The translations under genes were made by a program, and so were the position numbers. Shown here one piece after another: positions 8,454 through 17,280 of a stretch of 63,113 bases of DNA; the first letter of the stretch is position 1; every line of letters starts with the position of its first letter. The DNA lies in the NCBI GenBank assembly GCA_041862375.1, contig JBGVTE010000145.1:1-63113 (forward strand). Direction: 5' to 3'. A model generated the notes under the pieces. The model saw nothing but the letters and a program-made list of their open reading frames with translations. It was not told the origin of the DNA and did no database searches. The DNA comes from WVZL01 sp041862375. Lineage in GTDB: Bacteria > Acidobacteriota > Aminicenantia > Aminicenantales > Aminicenantaceae.

Positions 8454-9860
8454 ATGAAATTAAAAAAGATAAAGCTGCCTCATACTCTTGTCCTCATCTA
8501 TCTTATGGTAGTTCTAACGGTTATTGCTACCTGGATTGTTCCCGGCGGAGAGTACCAGAGAGTAGAAAAGGAAGGCCGGACAGTCCCTCTTGCAGGTTCC
8601 TTTCAATTCTCCGAGCGTCAACCGCAGGGTTTGGGAGCTCTCTTTATTTCACCAATAAAAGGATTTATAGAAGCCTCATACATAATTGTTTTTGTTTTCA
8701 TAGTAGGGGGAGCTTTTGCTGTAATCCAGAAAACAGGCGCTGTAACCGCCTTTATTCATAATCTTTCTTTGAAATTTGGAGAGAATAAGACATTGCGAGC
8801 CCTTTTGATTCCTGTTACTATGATTATTTTTTCTCTAGGCGGCGCGGTTTTCGGTATGTGTGAGGAGACAATGCCTTTCATACTTATCTTTGTCCCCTTA
8901 TCCCTTTCCCTCGGCTATGATACCATTGTGGGCGTCTGTATACCATTTGTGGGAGCTGCCTCAGGTTTTGCTGGAGCATTCTTTAATCCTTTTACAGTAG
9001 GCATAGCTCAAGGAATTGCTGGCTTGCCCCTTTATTCAGGTCTTGGATATCGAATAGCCATCTGGGCAATCGGAACAGCATTGGCTATCACAGTCGTTAT
9101 GAGATATGCTTCCCGTGTTTATAAGAATCCAAAAACAAGTATTACATACAGCGAAGACTCAGAAAAAAAGAAAATTCTTAACTTAAACACTTCTTCTCAG
9201 GAGAGAGTGAAGATTTTAAATACTCATAAAAGAGTTCTTATTCTGTTTCTTTTAGGCATGGCTCTTTTGGTCTTTGGAATTCTTAAATATAAGTGGTACA
9301 TAAATGAAATTGCTGGCCTTTTTCTTGCCCTAGGCATTTTGTCAGGGATTGTTGGCAGGCTTAATTCTGAGGAACTGGCAAAATCATTTGTAGATGGTGC
9401 AAAGGATATGATTAATGCTGCCTTGATTATTGGCTGCGCAAGGGCAATTCTAGTTGTTGCCATGGATGGAAAGATCCTGGATACAGCCCTCTTCTACATG
9501 GCCAGCCTTATATCCAATTTTCATCCCATTATTTCGTCCCAGTTAATGTTTGTCTGTCAATGCATCATCAATTTCTTTGTTCATTCTGGGACTGCTCAGG
9601 CTGCATTGACAATGCCCATAATGACTCCTTTGGGAGACTTGGTGGGAATAACCCGGCAGACAACAGTCTTTGCCTTTCAGTTAGCAGAGTACATAAATCC
9701 AATCCTCCCCACATCTGGAGTTACTATGGGTGTGCTTGGATTAGCTCGGTTACGCTGGGAAAAATGGGCAAAATGGTTCATTCCACTTCTTTTAATTTGG
9801 GTGATTTTTGGATTTTGTTCCCTAATTCCTCCCGTTTTAATGCGCTGGGGTCCGTTCTAA
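8454..9860 (+). CDS. YfcC/DcuC-family membrane carrier
   Basis: This 468-residue inner-membrane protein has about 11-12 hydrophobic segments. It starts with PHTLVLIYL and TWIVPGGEYQR, the N-terminal signature of the YfcC branch of the DcuC (PF03606) transporter family. GFAGAFFNPFTVG and the C-terminal NPILPTSGVTMG are the two conserved re-entrant-like segments. A hydrophilic loop at about residues 222-260 separates the two halves. Members are thought to move dicarboxylates, amino acids or similar anions, but the substrate is not predictable here. No clear Shine-Dalgarno sequence precedes ATG 8454. The TonB-dependent receptor follows after 62 bases and may be co-transcribed. Confidence 0.85.
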   Translation: MKLKKIKLPHTLVLIYLMVVLTVIATWIVPGGEYQRVEKEGRTVPLAGSFQFSERQPQGLGALFISPIKGFIEASYIIVFVFIVGGAFAVIQKTGAVTAFIHNLSLKFGENKTLRALLIPVTMIIFSLGGAVFGMCEETMPFILIFVPLSLSLGYDTIVGVCIPFVGAASGFAGAFFNPFTVGIAQGIAGLPLYSGLGYRIAIWAIGTALAITVVMRYASRVYKNPKTSITYSEDSEKKKILNLNTSSQERVKILNTHKRVLILFLLGMALLVFGILKYKWYINEIAGLFLALGILSGIVGRLNSEELAKSFVDGAKDMINAALIIGCARAILVVAMDGKILDTALFYMASLISNFHPIISSQLMFVCQCIINFFVHSGTAQAALTMPIMTPLGDLVGITRQTTVFAFQLAEYINPILPTSGVTMGVLGLARLRWEKWAKWFIPLLLIWVIFGFCSLIPPVLMRWGPF

Positions 9861-9922
9861 TGAGCAGTTTTTATAATCTTCTTGAAGAATATTAGACTCT
9901 TTTTTTCTTATGACTGAGAAGA

Positions 9923-12232
9923 TTGATTAAAGATCGAATAAATGTAAAAAATAAATTCTTTTTATTCATTGCTCTATTTATATCTTTATTAATCTCTTTC
10001 TTAAATTCATTTCCCCAAGGCAAGATAGGCTCTATTCAAGGTAGGGTAGTGGATAGAGTAACTCAACAACCTTTGCCCCAGGTTAGTGTTTCCATTTTAG
10101 GTGCTCATTTTAAAACTGAAACGAACAATAAGGGTCAATTCAGATTCGAGGTTGTTCCTGTAGGAATTTATCAGCTTTTGTATCATCGGGAAGGCTATCG
10201 CCCTATCGTAATATCGGATGTTGTTGTTGGGACAGGACATATCAATCAGCAGTTTATTGAGATGGATTTGGCTGTTATTGAGGAAAAAATAACTGTTACA
10301 GCAGATTATTTCTCTAAAGAACCCACTTCTTTTACTAGCACCCGGAACTTAACCTATGAAGAAGTCAGACGAATGCCAGGAGCCGCTGAGGATATAAGCA
10401 GGGTAATCCAGTCAATGCCTGGCGTTGCTGTCTCGGGTGATATGAAGAATGATATCATCGTTCGGGGAGGCAGTCCATCAGAGAATCTTTTTATAATTGA
10501 TAATATCCAGATACCTAATATCAATCATTTCGGAGCTCAAGGAGCTTCAGGCGGTGCTATTGGTTTAGTCAATACAGACTTTATTCACGATATGAATTTC
10601 TACAGCGGGGGCTTCCCTGCTGCTTATGGAGATAAACTTTCATCAGCCCTTAAGATAATTCTGAGAGAAGGTAACCGGCGTAAATTTTCTGGTGATGTTA
10701 ACTTAAGTATTGCCGGATTTGGGGGCACTTTTGAAGGGCCTTTATTCTTAAAAAAGGGCTCATGGATGTTTTCCTTGAGGAGAAGCTACTTAGAGCTCTT
10801 ATCCGGGCTCTCCCTTGGATTGACGGCTGTTCCAGATTATTGGGATTTCCAGACAAAAGTTGTCTGTGATCTTTCAAAGAGAAACCAGATATCAATACTT
10901 GGTATAGGAGGAATCGACAGGATAAGAATAAAAAATTTCGATGATCCTTTCGTGGGATATTTGCAGGTAGATAGTAAACAGAGAGAATATATCCTGGGAA
11001 TTAGCCTTAAATCTTTATGGGGAAAAAGCGGCTACTCAATTTTAACCCTTTCCCGCTCTTTTAACAAATTTTTCTATGATGTGAGCGATGAAGAAGAGAA
11101 ATTGTACAAAAGCAATTCATTTGAGAAGGAAGATACTCTGAAATATGACTTTGAATACAGTCTGGTTCCCAGAACCCAGGTTTCAGCCGGTATTTCAGTA
11201 AGACGAATTGAAGCTGACAATAATATTTTTATAAAAGGCGGGTATAGCCCGTTTGGCTTTTATCAGCCTCCCAAGGATATTAAACTCCATACAGTTACCT
11301 CTAAAGCCGCAGCTTATATTCAGCTCAGCCATCATTTTAGCTCTCGTTTGCAGGGAACTTTTGGGCTTAGGGGTGGTTATTTCGATTACATCCGGAGATT
11401 TTCTTTGAGCCCTAGAATTGGATTTAGTTTCCAAATATCTTCTTTGCATACTATTAATTTTTCTTACGGCATATATTATCAGTCTCCAGAATATCTTTGG
11501 CTTATTTCTCACCCTGATAATTCTTCCCTTCGTTTTTTAAGAGCTGATCATCTTATTATTGGGTGGGAAATCCTGCTCAGGAAAGACACGAAACTGTCTA
11601 TCGAGGTTTTTAATAAAGAGTATAAAAATTATCCTGTAGATGTTAACAATTACTTTTTTTCCCTAGCCAATAGTGGAGGTTATTTTGGTCCTTCTTTTCT
11701 CGGAGGGAAGTTAGTAAGCCAAGGGACTGGGTTTGCCAGGGGAGTTGAGTTTTTTATTCGCAAGAAGTTGGCTAAGAAGCTCTATGGATTGATAAATTAT
11801 TCCTTTTCGAGGGTTAAGTTTAAAGCCTTGGACGGAGTATTGAGGCCAGGTGATTTTGACTATCGCCATATTTTCACTTCAATAATAGGCTATAAACCGT
11901 CAGATAAGTGGGAATTCAGTTTAAAATGGAGATATACAGGAGCGAGACCTTATACACCTTATGATGAAGAGCTGTCAAAGATATACAAAGATGGGCGTAT
12001 TAATGTTAATAAAATTAATGCCCTTCGCTTTCCCCCCTACCACCGTTTAGATCTTCGAGTTGATAGGCGTTTTCATTTTAAGAATTGGAACTTAGTAGTT
12101 TACTTTGATCTTCAGAATGCCTACGATAGAGGCAATATTTATGGATTTATCTGGGATAAAAAAGAAGAGAAAGTCGCTACCATCTATCAGTGGCGAATTA
12201 TGCCTGTAGGTGGTTTTAGCATAGAATTCTAG
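9923..12232 (+). CDS. TonB-dependent outer-membrane receptor with carboxypeptidase-like N-terminal domain
   Basis: The 769-residue product has a signal peptide (hydrophobic core at about residues 12-28). A carboxypeptidase-regulatory-like beta-sandwich follows at about 35-115 (GSIQGRVVDRVTQQPLPQVSV). The TonB plug covers about 130-230 (RRMPGAAEDISRVIQSMPGV, NDIIVRGGSPSENLFIIDNI). The remainder is a beta-barrel ending in phenylalanine (GGFSIEF), as expected for Bam-dependent insertion. The start is a TTG at 9923, because no ATG fits the signal peptide and the Shine-Dalgarno is weak. The ligand is unknown, and no SusD-like partner, TonB or ExbBD gene is adjacent. It converges on an aminopeptidase remnant 18 bp away. 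Confidence 0.88.
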   Translation: MIKDRINVKNKFFLFIALFISLLISFLNSFPQGKIGSIQGRVVDRVTQQPLPQVSVSILGAHFKTETNNKGQFRFEVVPVGIYQLLYHREGYRPIVISDVVVGTGHINQQFIEMDLAVIEEKITVTADYFSKEPTSFTSTRNLTYEEVRRMPGAAEDISRVIQSMPGVAVSGDMKNDIIVRGGSPSENLFIIDNIQIPNINHFGAQGASGGAIGLVNTDFIHDMNFYSGGFPAAYGDKLSSALKIILREGNRRKFSGDVNLSIAGFGGTFEGPLFLKKGSWMFSLRRSYLELLSGLSLGLTAVPDYWDFQTKVVCDLSKRNQISILGIGGIDRIRIKNFDDPFVGYLQVDSKQREYILGISLKSLWGKSGYSILTLSRSFNKFFYDVSDEEEKLYKSNSFEKEDTLKYDFEYSLVPRTQVSAGISVRRIEADNNIFIKGGYSPFGFYQPPKDIKLHTVTSKAAAYIQLSHHFSSRLQGTFGLRGGYFDYIRRFSLSPRIGFSFQISSLHTINFSYGIYYQSPEYLWLISHPDNSSLRFLRADHLIIGWEILLRKDTKLSIEVFNKEYKNYPVDVNNYFFSLANSGGYFGPSFLGGKLVSQGTGFARGVEFFIRKKLAKKLYGLINYSFSRVKFKALDGVLRPGDFDYRHIFTSIIGYKPSDKWEFSLKWRYTGARPYTPYDEELSKIYKDGRINVNKINALRFPPYHRLDLRVDRRFHFKNWNLVVYFDLQNAYDRGNIYGFIWDKKEEKVATIYQWRIMPVGGFSIEF

Positions 12233-12250
12233 AGCATCTGCTTAGTTTGT

Positions 12251-12805
12251 TTAGCTTAGTGCTTTTGTTGCTTTTTTGAGCCAAACTGCCTCAGGTTTCT
12301 CTAAAAAAGGGGACAGGATTGTTTGAACTTTTCTGTGATATTCATTGAGCCATTGGAGAAACCTGACCATAGCTACTTCATCCCTAATGTGAGCGGTTCT
12401 GAATCCAGCGATCTCGGTTTCGTTTTTGACCGCTTTAAACAGGGGAATAGGACATGGTTTGAGGAGCAATTTTGCCCTGTTATTTAATATATCAAAAATC
12501 CATTGATTCACAGAGTTCTCGTCTACCCATATTCTGCTTCCTTTCTTTGCCAGTGAGATAAGTTCAGTTTCAAAATTCTTGTACGGATAAATATCAACGG
12601 TTTCTTCAAGAGATTTTTTCACTTTCTCTGAAATTTTCTCTTTATCCACGAATAACTGAGCCATCGTAGAGGTAACAATAGCATAAGAAATTGCCACAGG
12701 ATTGTACTTAATGTCAGAGCCCCGGATATTAAAAAGCCAAGCTATCGAGCCGCTTTGGCTCGCTGGGACAGAGTGAGCGAGCCTTAAAGCCGCATACCCC
12801 TTCAC
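12251..12805 (-). pseudogene. Aminopeptidase P (Xaa-Pro aminopeptidase) remnant: 5' truncated and catalytic domain deleted
   Basis: The 184-residue frame is open but incomplete. Residues 20-150 (GSIAWLFNIRGSD, YNPVAISYAIV, AVKNETEIAGFRTAHIRD) match the second domain of eukaryotic-type aminopeptidase P. Residues 151-184 (QWLNEYHRKV ... VWLKKATKAL) match the extreme C-terminus of the same enzyme family. The M24 'pita-bread' catalytic domain that should lie between, with its five metal ligands, is missing. The join falls at a WL shared by both flanks (near base 12350). The N-terminal creatinase-like domain is also gone. The first 19 residues are read from a palindrome (12757-12783) and are probably not native. 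No peptidase activity is expected. Confidence 0.8.
12757..12783. repeat. Palindrome at the 5' breakpoint of the aminopeptidase P remnant
   Basis: GGCTCGCT (12757-12764) and AGCGAGCC (12776-12783) form an 8-bp G+C-rich stem around an 11-base loop. It lies exactly where aminopeptidase P homology begins, so it may mark the insertion or recombination that removed the 5' end. Confidence 0.5.
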
Positions 12806-12860
12806 TGATGAATACTTTAACTCTCATCACGGAAAAAATACTTACTTTAACATTTTAATT

Positions 12861-12889
12861 TTGACCTCAAAAAATTCGTGTGCTATAAG
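12861..12889 (+). promoter_or_regulatory. Sigma-70 promoter of carAB
   Basis: TTGACC (12861-12866) and TATAAG (12884-12889) are 17 bp apart, with TGTGC just before the -10. The leader to ATG 13024 is about 125 bases. I see no obvious pyrimidine attenuator in it. Confidence 0.7.
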
Positions 12890-13023
12890 TTACGGTAACA
12901 AAATACTAGATGGACAAGCATTTATACTTAGCAGCGTAAAGGTGCAGGCGTCGTGAATAAACTGGAATGACAAATATTCAGGAAAGACCGCAAATAAGAA
13001 AAATATTTTCCTATGCTCTGTGA

Positions 13024-14097
13024 ATGATGGTAATGGAGAAAGCTACATTAGTTTTAAAGGATGGAACACAATACCTAGGAAGATCATTTGGCACCCAGAA
13101 GTCTGTCTCTGGAGAAGTAGTTTTTAATACAGGGATGGTTGGTTACAATGAGTCACTTACAGATCCAAGCTATAAAGGTCAGATTCTTGTATTGACCTAC
13201 CCCTTGATTGGAAACTACGGTGTACCTGGAAGTGAAAGACATTCTTATTTACCAAAGCATTTTGAGTCGGAGAAAATACATATCTCAGCTTTGATTGTAT
13301 CGGATTATTCTTTTTCTTACAGCCATTGGAGTGCAGTAAAAAGTCTTTCAAAGTGGTTGCAAGAACAGGGTGTGCCTGCACTCTTTGGAATTGATACAAG
13401 AGCACTGACTAAAAAACTGAGAGAAAAAGGGACAATGCTTGGTAAAATAATTTATAAAAGAGATGTAACATTTTATGATCCTAATAAGGACAATGTAGTT
13501 CTCAAGGTTTCTATCAAAGAACCAGCTACCTATAACGAAGGCGGGGAAAAAAAGGTAGTAGTTGTCGATTGCGGTGTCAAGTACAATATCCTCAGAAGTT
13601 TAATAGAAAGAGATTGTTGTGTCATAAGAGTTCCATGGGACTATGATTTTTTCAAGCAGTCTTTTGATGCTGTTGTTCTTTCAAATGGACCTGGAGATCC
13701 AAAAATGTGCAGAGAGACAATTGAGAATGTAAAAAAATGCTTTAGGGAGGAAATTCCAACGTTTGGTATCTGTTTGGGTAACCAGATTATGGCCTTGGCA
13801 GCGGGAGCAGACACATACAAACTTAAATATGGCCATAGAAGCCAGAACCAGCCTTGTCTTGAGGTGGGGACAAAGAGATGTTTTATAACTTCACAGAATC
13901 ATGGTTTTGCAGTTGAGACAGATACTCTTCCTGAAGATTGGAAATCTTGGTTTGAAAATATTAATGATAATACAAATGAAGGCATTAAGCATAAAAGCAA
14001 GCCTTTTATGTCTGTTCAATTTCATCCTGAGCATTATCCTGGACCTGTTGATACTCAATTTTTATTTGATGATTTTGTACGTATGATTAAAAAATGA
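13024..14097 (+). CDS. carA: Carbamoyl-phosphate synthase small (glutaminase) subunit
   Basis: CarA hydrolyses glutamine and channels ammonia to CarB for pyrimidine and arginine synthesis. The 357-residue product has the CarA N-terminal domain (LVLKDGTQYLG, GEVVFNTGMVGY, ESLTDPSYKGQILVLTYP). A class I glutamine amidotransferase domain follows, with the nucleophile in FGICLGNQ (where GICLGHQ is usual), then SQNHGFAV and the His-Glu pair in QFHPEH. Three in-frame ATGs (13024, 13027, 13033) are possible starts and none has a clear Shine-Dalgarno; 13033 gives the more usual N-terminus. The stop overlaps the carB start in ATGA, so translation is coupled. Confidence 0.96.
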   Translation: MMVMEKATLVLKDGTQYLGRSFGTQKSVSGEVVFNTGMVGYNESLTDPSYKGQILVLTYPLIGNYGVPGSERHSYLPKHFESEKIHISALIVSDYSFSYSHWSAVKSLSKWLQEQGVPALFGIDTRALTKKLREKGTMLGKIIYKRDVTFYDPNKDNVVLKVSIKEPATYNEGGEKKVVVVDCGVKYNILRSLIERDCCVIRVPWDYDFFKQSFDAVVLSNGPGDPKMCRETIENVKKCFREEIPTFGICLGNQIMALAAGADTYKLKYGHRSQNQPCLEVGTKRCFITSQNHGFAVETDTLPEDWKSWFENINDNTNEGIKHKSKPFMSVQFHPEHYPGPVDTQFLFDDFVRMIKK

Positions 14098-17000
14098 AAA
14101 AGGTAATCATACTTGGAAGCGGAGCACTTAAAATTGGACAGGCAGGAGAGTTTGACTACTCTGGGAGTCAGGCAATTAAAGCCCTTAAGGAAGAGGGAAT
14201 AGATGCAGTATTAGTAAATCCCAATATTGCCACCATCCAGACTTCAGATTCTTTTGCAGATAAGATCTATTTTCTCCCCGTAACACCCTATTTTGTCGAG
14301 AAAGTTATTGAGAGAGAGAAACCCGATGGAATATTGCTCGGTTTTGGTGGTCAGACTGCTTTGAATTGTGGAGTTGAATTATTCGAAAAAAGCATTTTCA
14401 AGAAATATGAAGTTGAAGTACTCGGAACATCGATACGGGCAATAATGGAGTGCGAGGATAGAGAGCTATTCGTAAAAAAATTAAGTGAAATCCATTTAAA
14501 AGTCCCGAGGAGTATTGCTGTTACCTCTCCTGATGAAGCCGTAAAAGCGGCCGAAAAAATTGGATATCCTGTGATGGCTCGGGTTGCCTATGCCTTGGGA
14601 GGTCTCGGCTCTGGAATTTCTTATAGTGAGGATGAGCTGTTATACAGAGTAAAAAAGGCCTTTTCCTTTACACCGCAAATTCTAATTGAAGAATACCTCG
14701 AAGGGTGGAAAGAAGTCGAGTATGAAGTAGTGAGAGATCGTTTTGATAATTGTGTCACGGTTTGTAATATGGAGAATTTTGATCCAATGGGTATTCATAC
14801 CGGTGAAAGCATAGTAATTGCCCCTTCTCAGACGTTGACCAATCTTGAGTACCACAAATTGAGAGATGTTTCAATAAAAGTAATCAAGCATCTGGGCATC
14901 GTAGGAGAATGTAATATCCAGTTCGCTCTGGATAAAAAGAGTGATGATTACAGAATAATAGAAGTTAATCCTCGATTATCAAGAAGCAGTGCCCTTGCCT
15001 CTAAAGCTACAGGTTATCCTTTAGCATTTATCGCAGCAAAGCTGGCTCTGGGTTATTCCTTAATCGATCTGCAGAACTCGATAACGAAGAAAACAATGGC
15101 CTGTTTTGAACCTGCCCTTGATTATGTAGTTGTTAAAATCCCGAGGTGGGATTTAATTAAGTTCAAGAGGGCCTCAAAAAAGATTGGGAGCGAGATGAAA
15201 AGTGTAGGAGAGGTCATGGCAATAGGCAGGGCTTTTGAAGAATCACTTCAGAAAGCAATCCGGATGCTGCAAGTTGGAATGTACGGCCTTGTTTGTAATG
15301 ATATTTCTTTTGATAACCTTGAGCAGAGCCTCAAAAATCCAACGGATAAGAGAATATTTACGATTGCAGAGGCAGTGAGAAAATATACTGTCGATAAAAT
15401 ACATGAATTAACACAGATTGATAAATGGTTTATACATAAGATAAAGAATATTGTTGATGTTGAGGAAGAGCTCAAAAATCATGATTATGAGAGTATTACA
15501 AAAGATTTGCTCCTCAAGGCTAAACAACTTGGTTTCTCAGATAAGCAGATTGCTCTTACCTTGCACAAAGAAGAATTAGACGTGAGGGATTTGAGAAATA
15601 GATGGAGCATAAAGCCATTTGTTAAACAGATAGATACATTGGCAGCAGAATATCCTGCTCAAACTAATTATCTCTACCTTACCTATAATGGAATTGAAAA
15701 TGATATAGATTTCAAAGACTCAAACAGTGTGATTGTTTTAGGCTCAGGTTCTTACAGAATCGGTTCTTCTGTTGAATTTGACTGGTGCTGTGTAAATTCT
15801 GTCTTAGCCTTGAGGAAATTAGATTATAAGACAATCATGATCAATTATAACCCAGAAACAGTAAGTACAGATTATGATATCTGCGACAAGTTATACTTCG
15901 AAGAATTGAGTTTTGAGACTGTGGCAGATATTTGCGAGAAAGAGAATCCAATAGGCCTTATCATTTCAATGGGAGGTCAGATTCCCAATAACTTATCAAT
16001 GAAATGTCACAAATACGGCGTAAAAATACTGGGGACTTCTCCTCTCAGTATTGACAAGGCAGAAAACAGGCATAAATTTTCAGCTCTTCTGGATGAGCTC
16101 GGAATTGATCAACCTGAATGGAAAGAACTAACAGATATTGAAGAAGCAAAATCTTTTGCTTCAAGTGTTGGCTATCCAGTGCTCATAAGACCGAGCTATG
16201 TTCTGAGCGGTGCCGCCATGTCTGTGGCTTTAAACGATGCGGAGTTGGTTAACTACTTGGAAAAAGCATCTCGTGTAAGCCCTGAGTATCCTGTTGTAAT
16301 TAGCAAGTTCATTGAGAATGCAAAAGAGATTGAGATAGATGCAGTAGCAAAAAAGGGTGAGCTATTTATTTACGCGATATGTGAGCATGTTGAGAATGCA
16401 GGAGTTCATTCGGGAGATGCAACGATGGTACTTCCCCCTCAGAGAACATACCTTGAAACAACGAGAAGAATGAAAAGGATAGCGAGGGAGATTGCCAAAT
16501 CACTCAATATCAGCGGTCCATTTAACATACAGTTTATTGCTAAAGATAATGCTGTTAAAGTTATAGAATGTAATTTACGCGCCTCCCGGTCTTTCCCGTT
16601 TGTGTCGAAGATTTTTAAAATGAATTTTATTGACTTTGCTACCCAGATCATAATGGGAATAGATCTTCCTTCAATAGATAAGTCATGTTTTGAGCTTGAT
16701 TATGTTGGTGTTAAGGCTCCTCAGTTTTCATTTACAAGAATAGAAGGTGCAGATCCTGTCTTGAGCGTGGAAATGGCTTCAACCGGAGAAGTAGCCTGTG
16801 TGGGAGACAGCTTCGAAGAAGCTTTTTTAAAGGCACTCCTTTCGGTTGGATTTACATTTCCGAAAAAAAATATCCTGTTGTCTACAGGTCCTTTTGAAAG
16901 CAAAGCTTTGTTTTTGCCTAATGCAAAAAGATTGCAAGAGCTAGGGTTTTACCTCTATGCAACTCGCGGGACTGCTGACTTCATGAGATACCACGGTATT

Positions 17001-17264
17001 CAATCAGAAGTTCTCTACTGGCCACTTGAAAAGAAGGAGCCGAATACGATTTCTTTTATAGAGCAGAGAAAGCTTGACCTCATCATAAATATCCCAAAGA
17101 GTTACGAAGAAGAAGAACTTACAAATGATTATCTCGTAAGAAGAAAAGCAATTGATTTCAATATTCCCCTGATAACCAATTTACAGTTTGCAGAGCGGTT
17201 TATTGATGCAATCTCACGGCTGAGAATTGATGAATTAGGAATAAAATCCTGGGACGAGTATTAA
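14094..17264 (+). CDS. carB: Carbamoyl-phosphate synthase large subunit
   Basis: CarB, 1056 residues (normal length), makes carbamoyl phosphate from bicarbonate, ammonia and two ATP. Two homologous ATP-grasp halves are visible. The first starts KKVIILGSGALKIGQAGEFDYSG and the second near residue 540 (SVIVLGSGSYRIGSSVEFDW). GGQTALN and GGQIPNN are the paired motifs, and EVNPRLSRSSALASKATGYP and ECNLRASRSFPFVSK are the metal-binding strands. The MGS-like allosteric domain occupies about residues 920-1056 (LYATRGTADFMRYHG). It overlaps carA by 4 bp and converges on the next gene. Confidence 0.97.
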   Translation: MKKVIILGSGALKIGQAGEFDYSGSQAIKALKEEGIDAVLVNPNIATIQTSDSFADKIYFLPVTPYFVEKVIEREKPDGILLGFGGQTALNCGVELFEKSIFKKYEVEVLGTSIRAIMECEDRELFVKKLSEIHLKVPRSIAVTSPDEAVKAAEKIGYPVMARVAYALGGLGSGISYSEDELLYRVKKAFSFTPQILIEEYLEGWKEVEYEVVRDRFDNCVTVCNMENFDPMGIHTGESIVIAPSQTLTNLEYHKLRDVSIKVIKHLGIVGECNIQFALDKKSDDYRIIEVNPRLSRSSALASKATGYPLAFIAAKLALGYSLIDLQNSITKKTMACFEPALDYVVVKIPRWDLIKFKRASKKIGSEMKSVGEVMAIGRAFEESLQKAIRMLQVGMYGLVCNDISFDNLEQSLKNPTDKRIFTIAEAVRKYTVDKIHELTQIDKWFIHKIKNIVDVEEELKNHDYESITKDLLLKAKQLGFSDKQIALTLHKEELDVRDLRNRWSIKPFVKQIDTLAAEYPAQTNYLYLTYNGIENDIDFKDSNSVIVLGSGSYRIGSSVEFDWCCVNSVLALRKLDYKTIMINYNPETVSTDYDICDKLYFEELSFETVADICEKENPIGLIISMGGQIPNNLSMKCHKYGVKILGTSPLSIDKAENRHKFSALLDELGIDQPEWKELTDIEEAKSFASSVGYPVLIRPSYVLSGAAMSVALNDAELVNYLEKASRVSPEYPVVISKFIENAKEIEIDAVAKKGELFIYAICEHVENAGVHSGDATMVLPPQRTYLETTRRMKRIAREIAKSLNISGPFNIQFIAKDNAVKVIECNLRASRSFPFVSKIFKMNFIDFATQIIMGIDLPSIDKSCFELDYVGVKAPQFSFTRIEGADPVLSVEMASTGEVACVGDSFEEAFLKALLSVGFTFPKKNILLSTGPFESKALFLPNAKRLQELGFYLYATRGTADFMRYHGIQSEVLYWPLEKKEPNTISFIEQRKLDLIINIPKSYEEEELTNDYLVRRKAIDFNIPLITNLQFAERFIDAISRLRIDELGIKSWDEY

Positions 17265-17280
17265 TAAGAATATCATTTTT

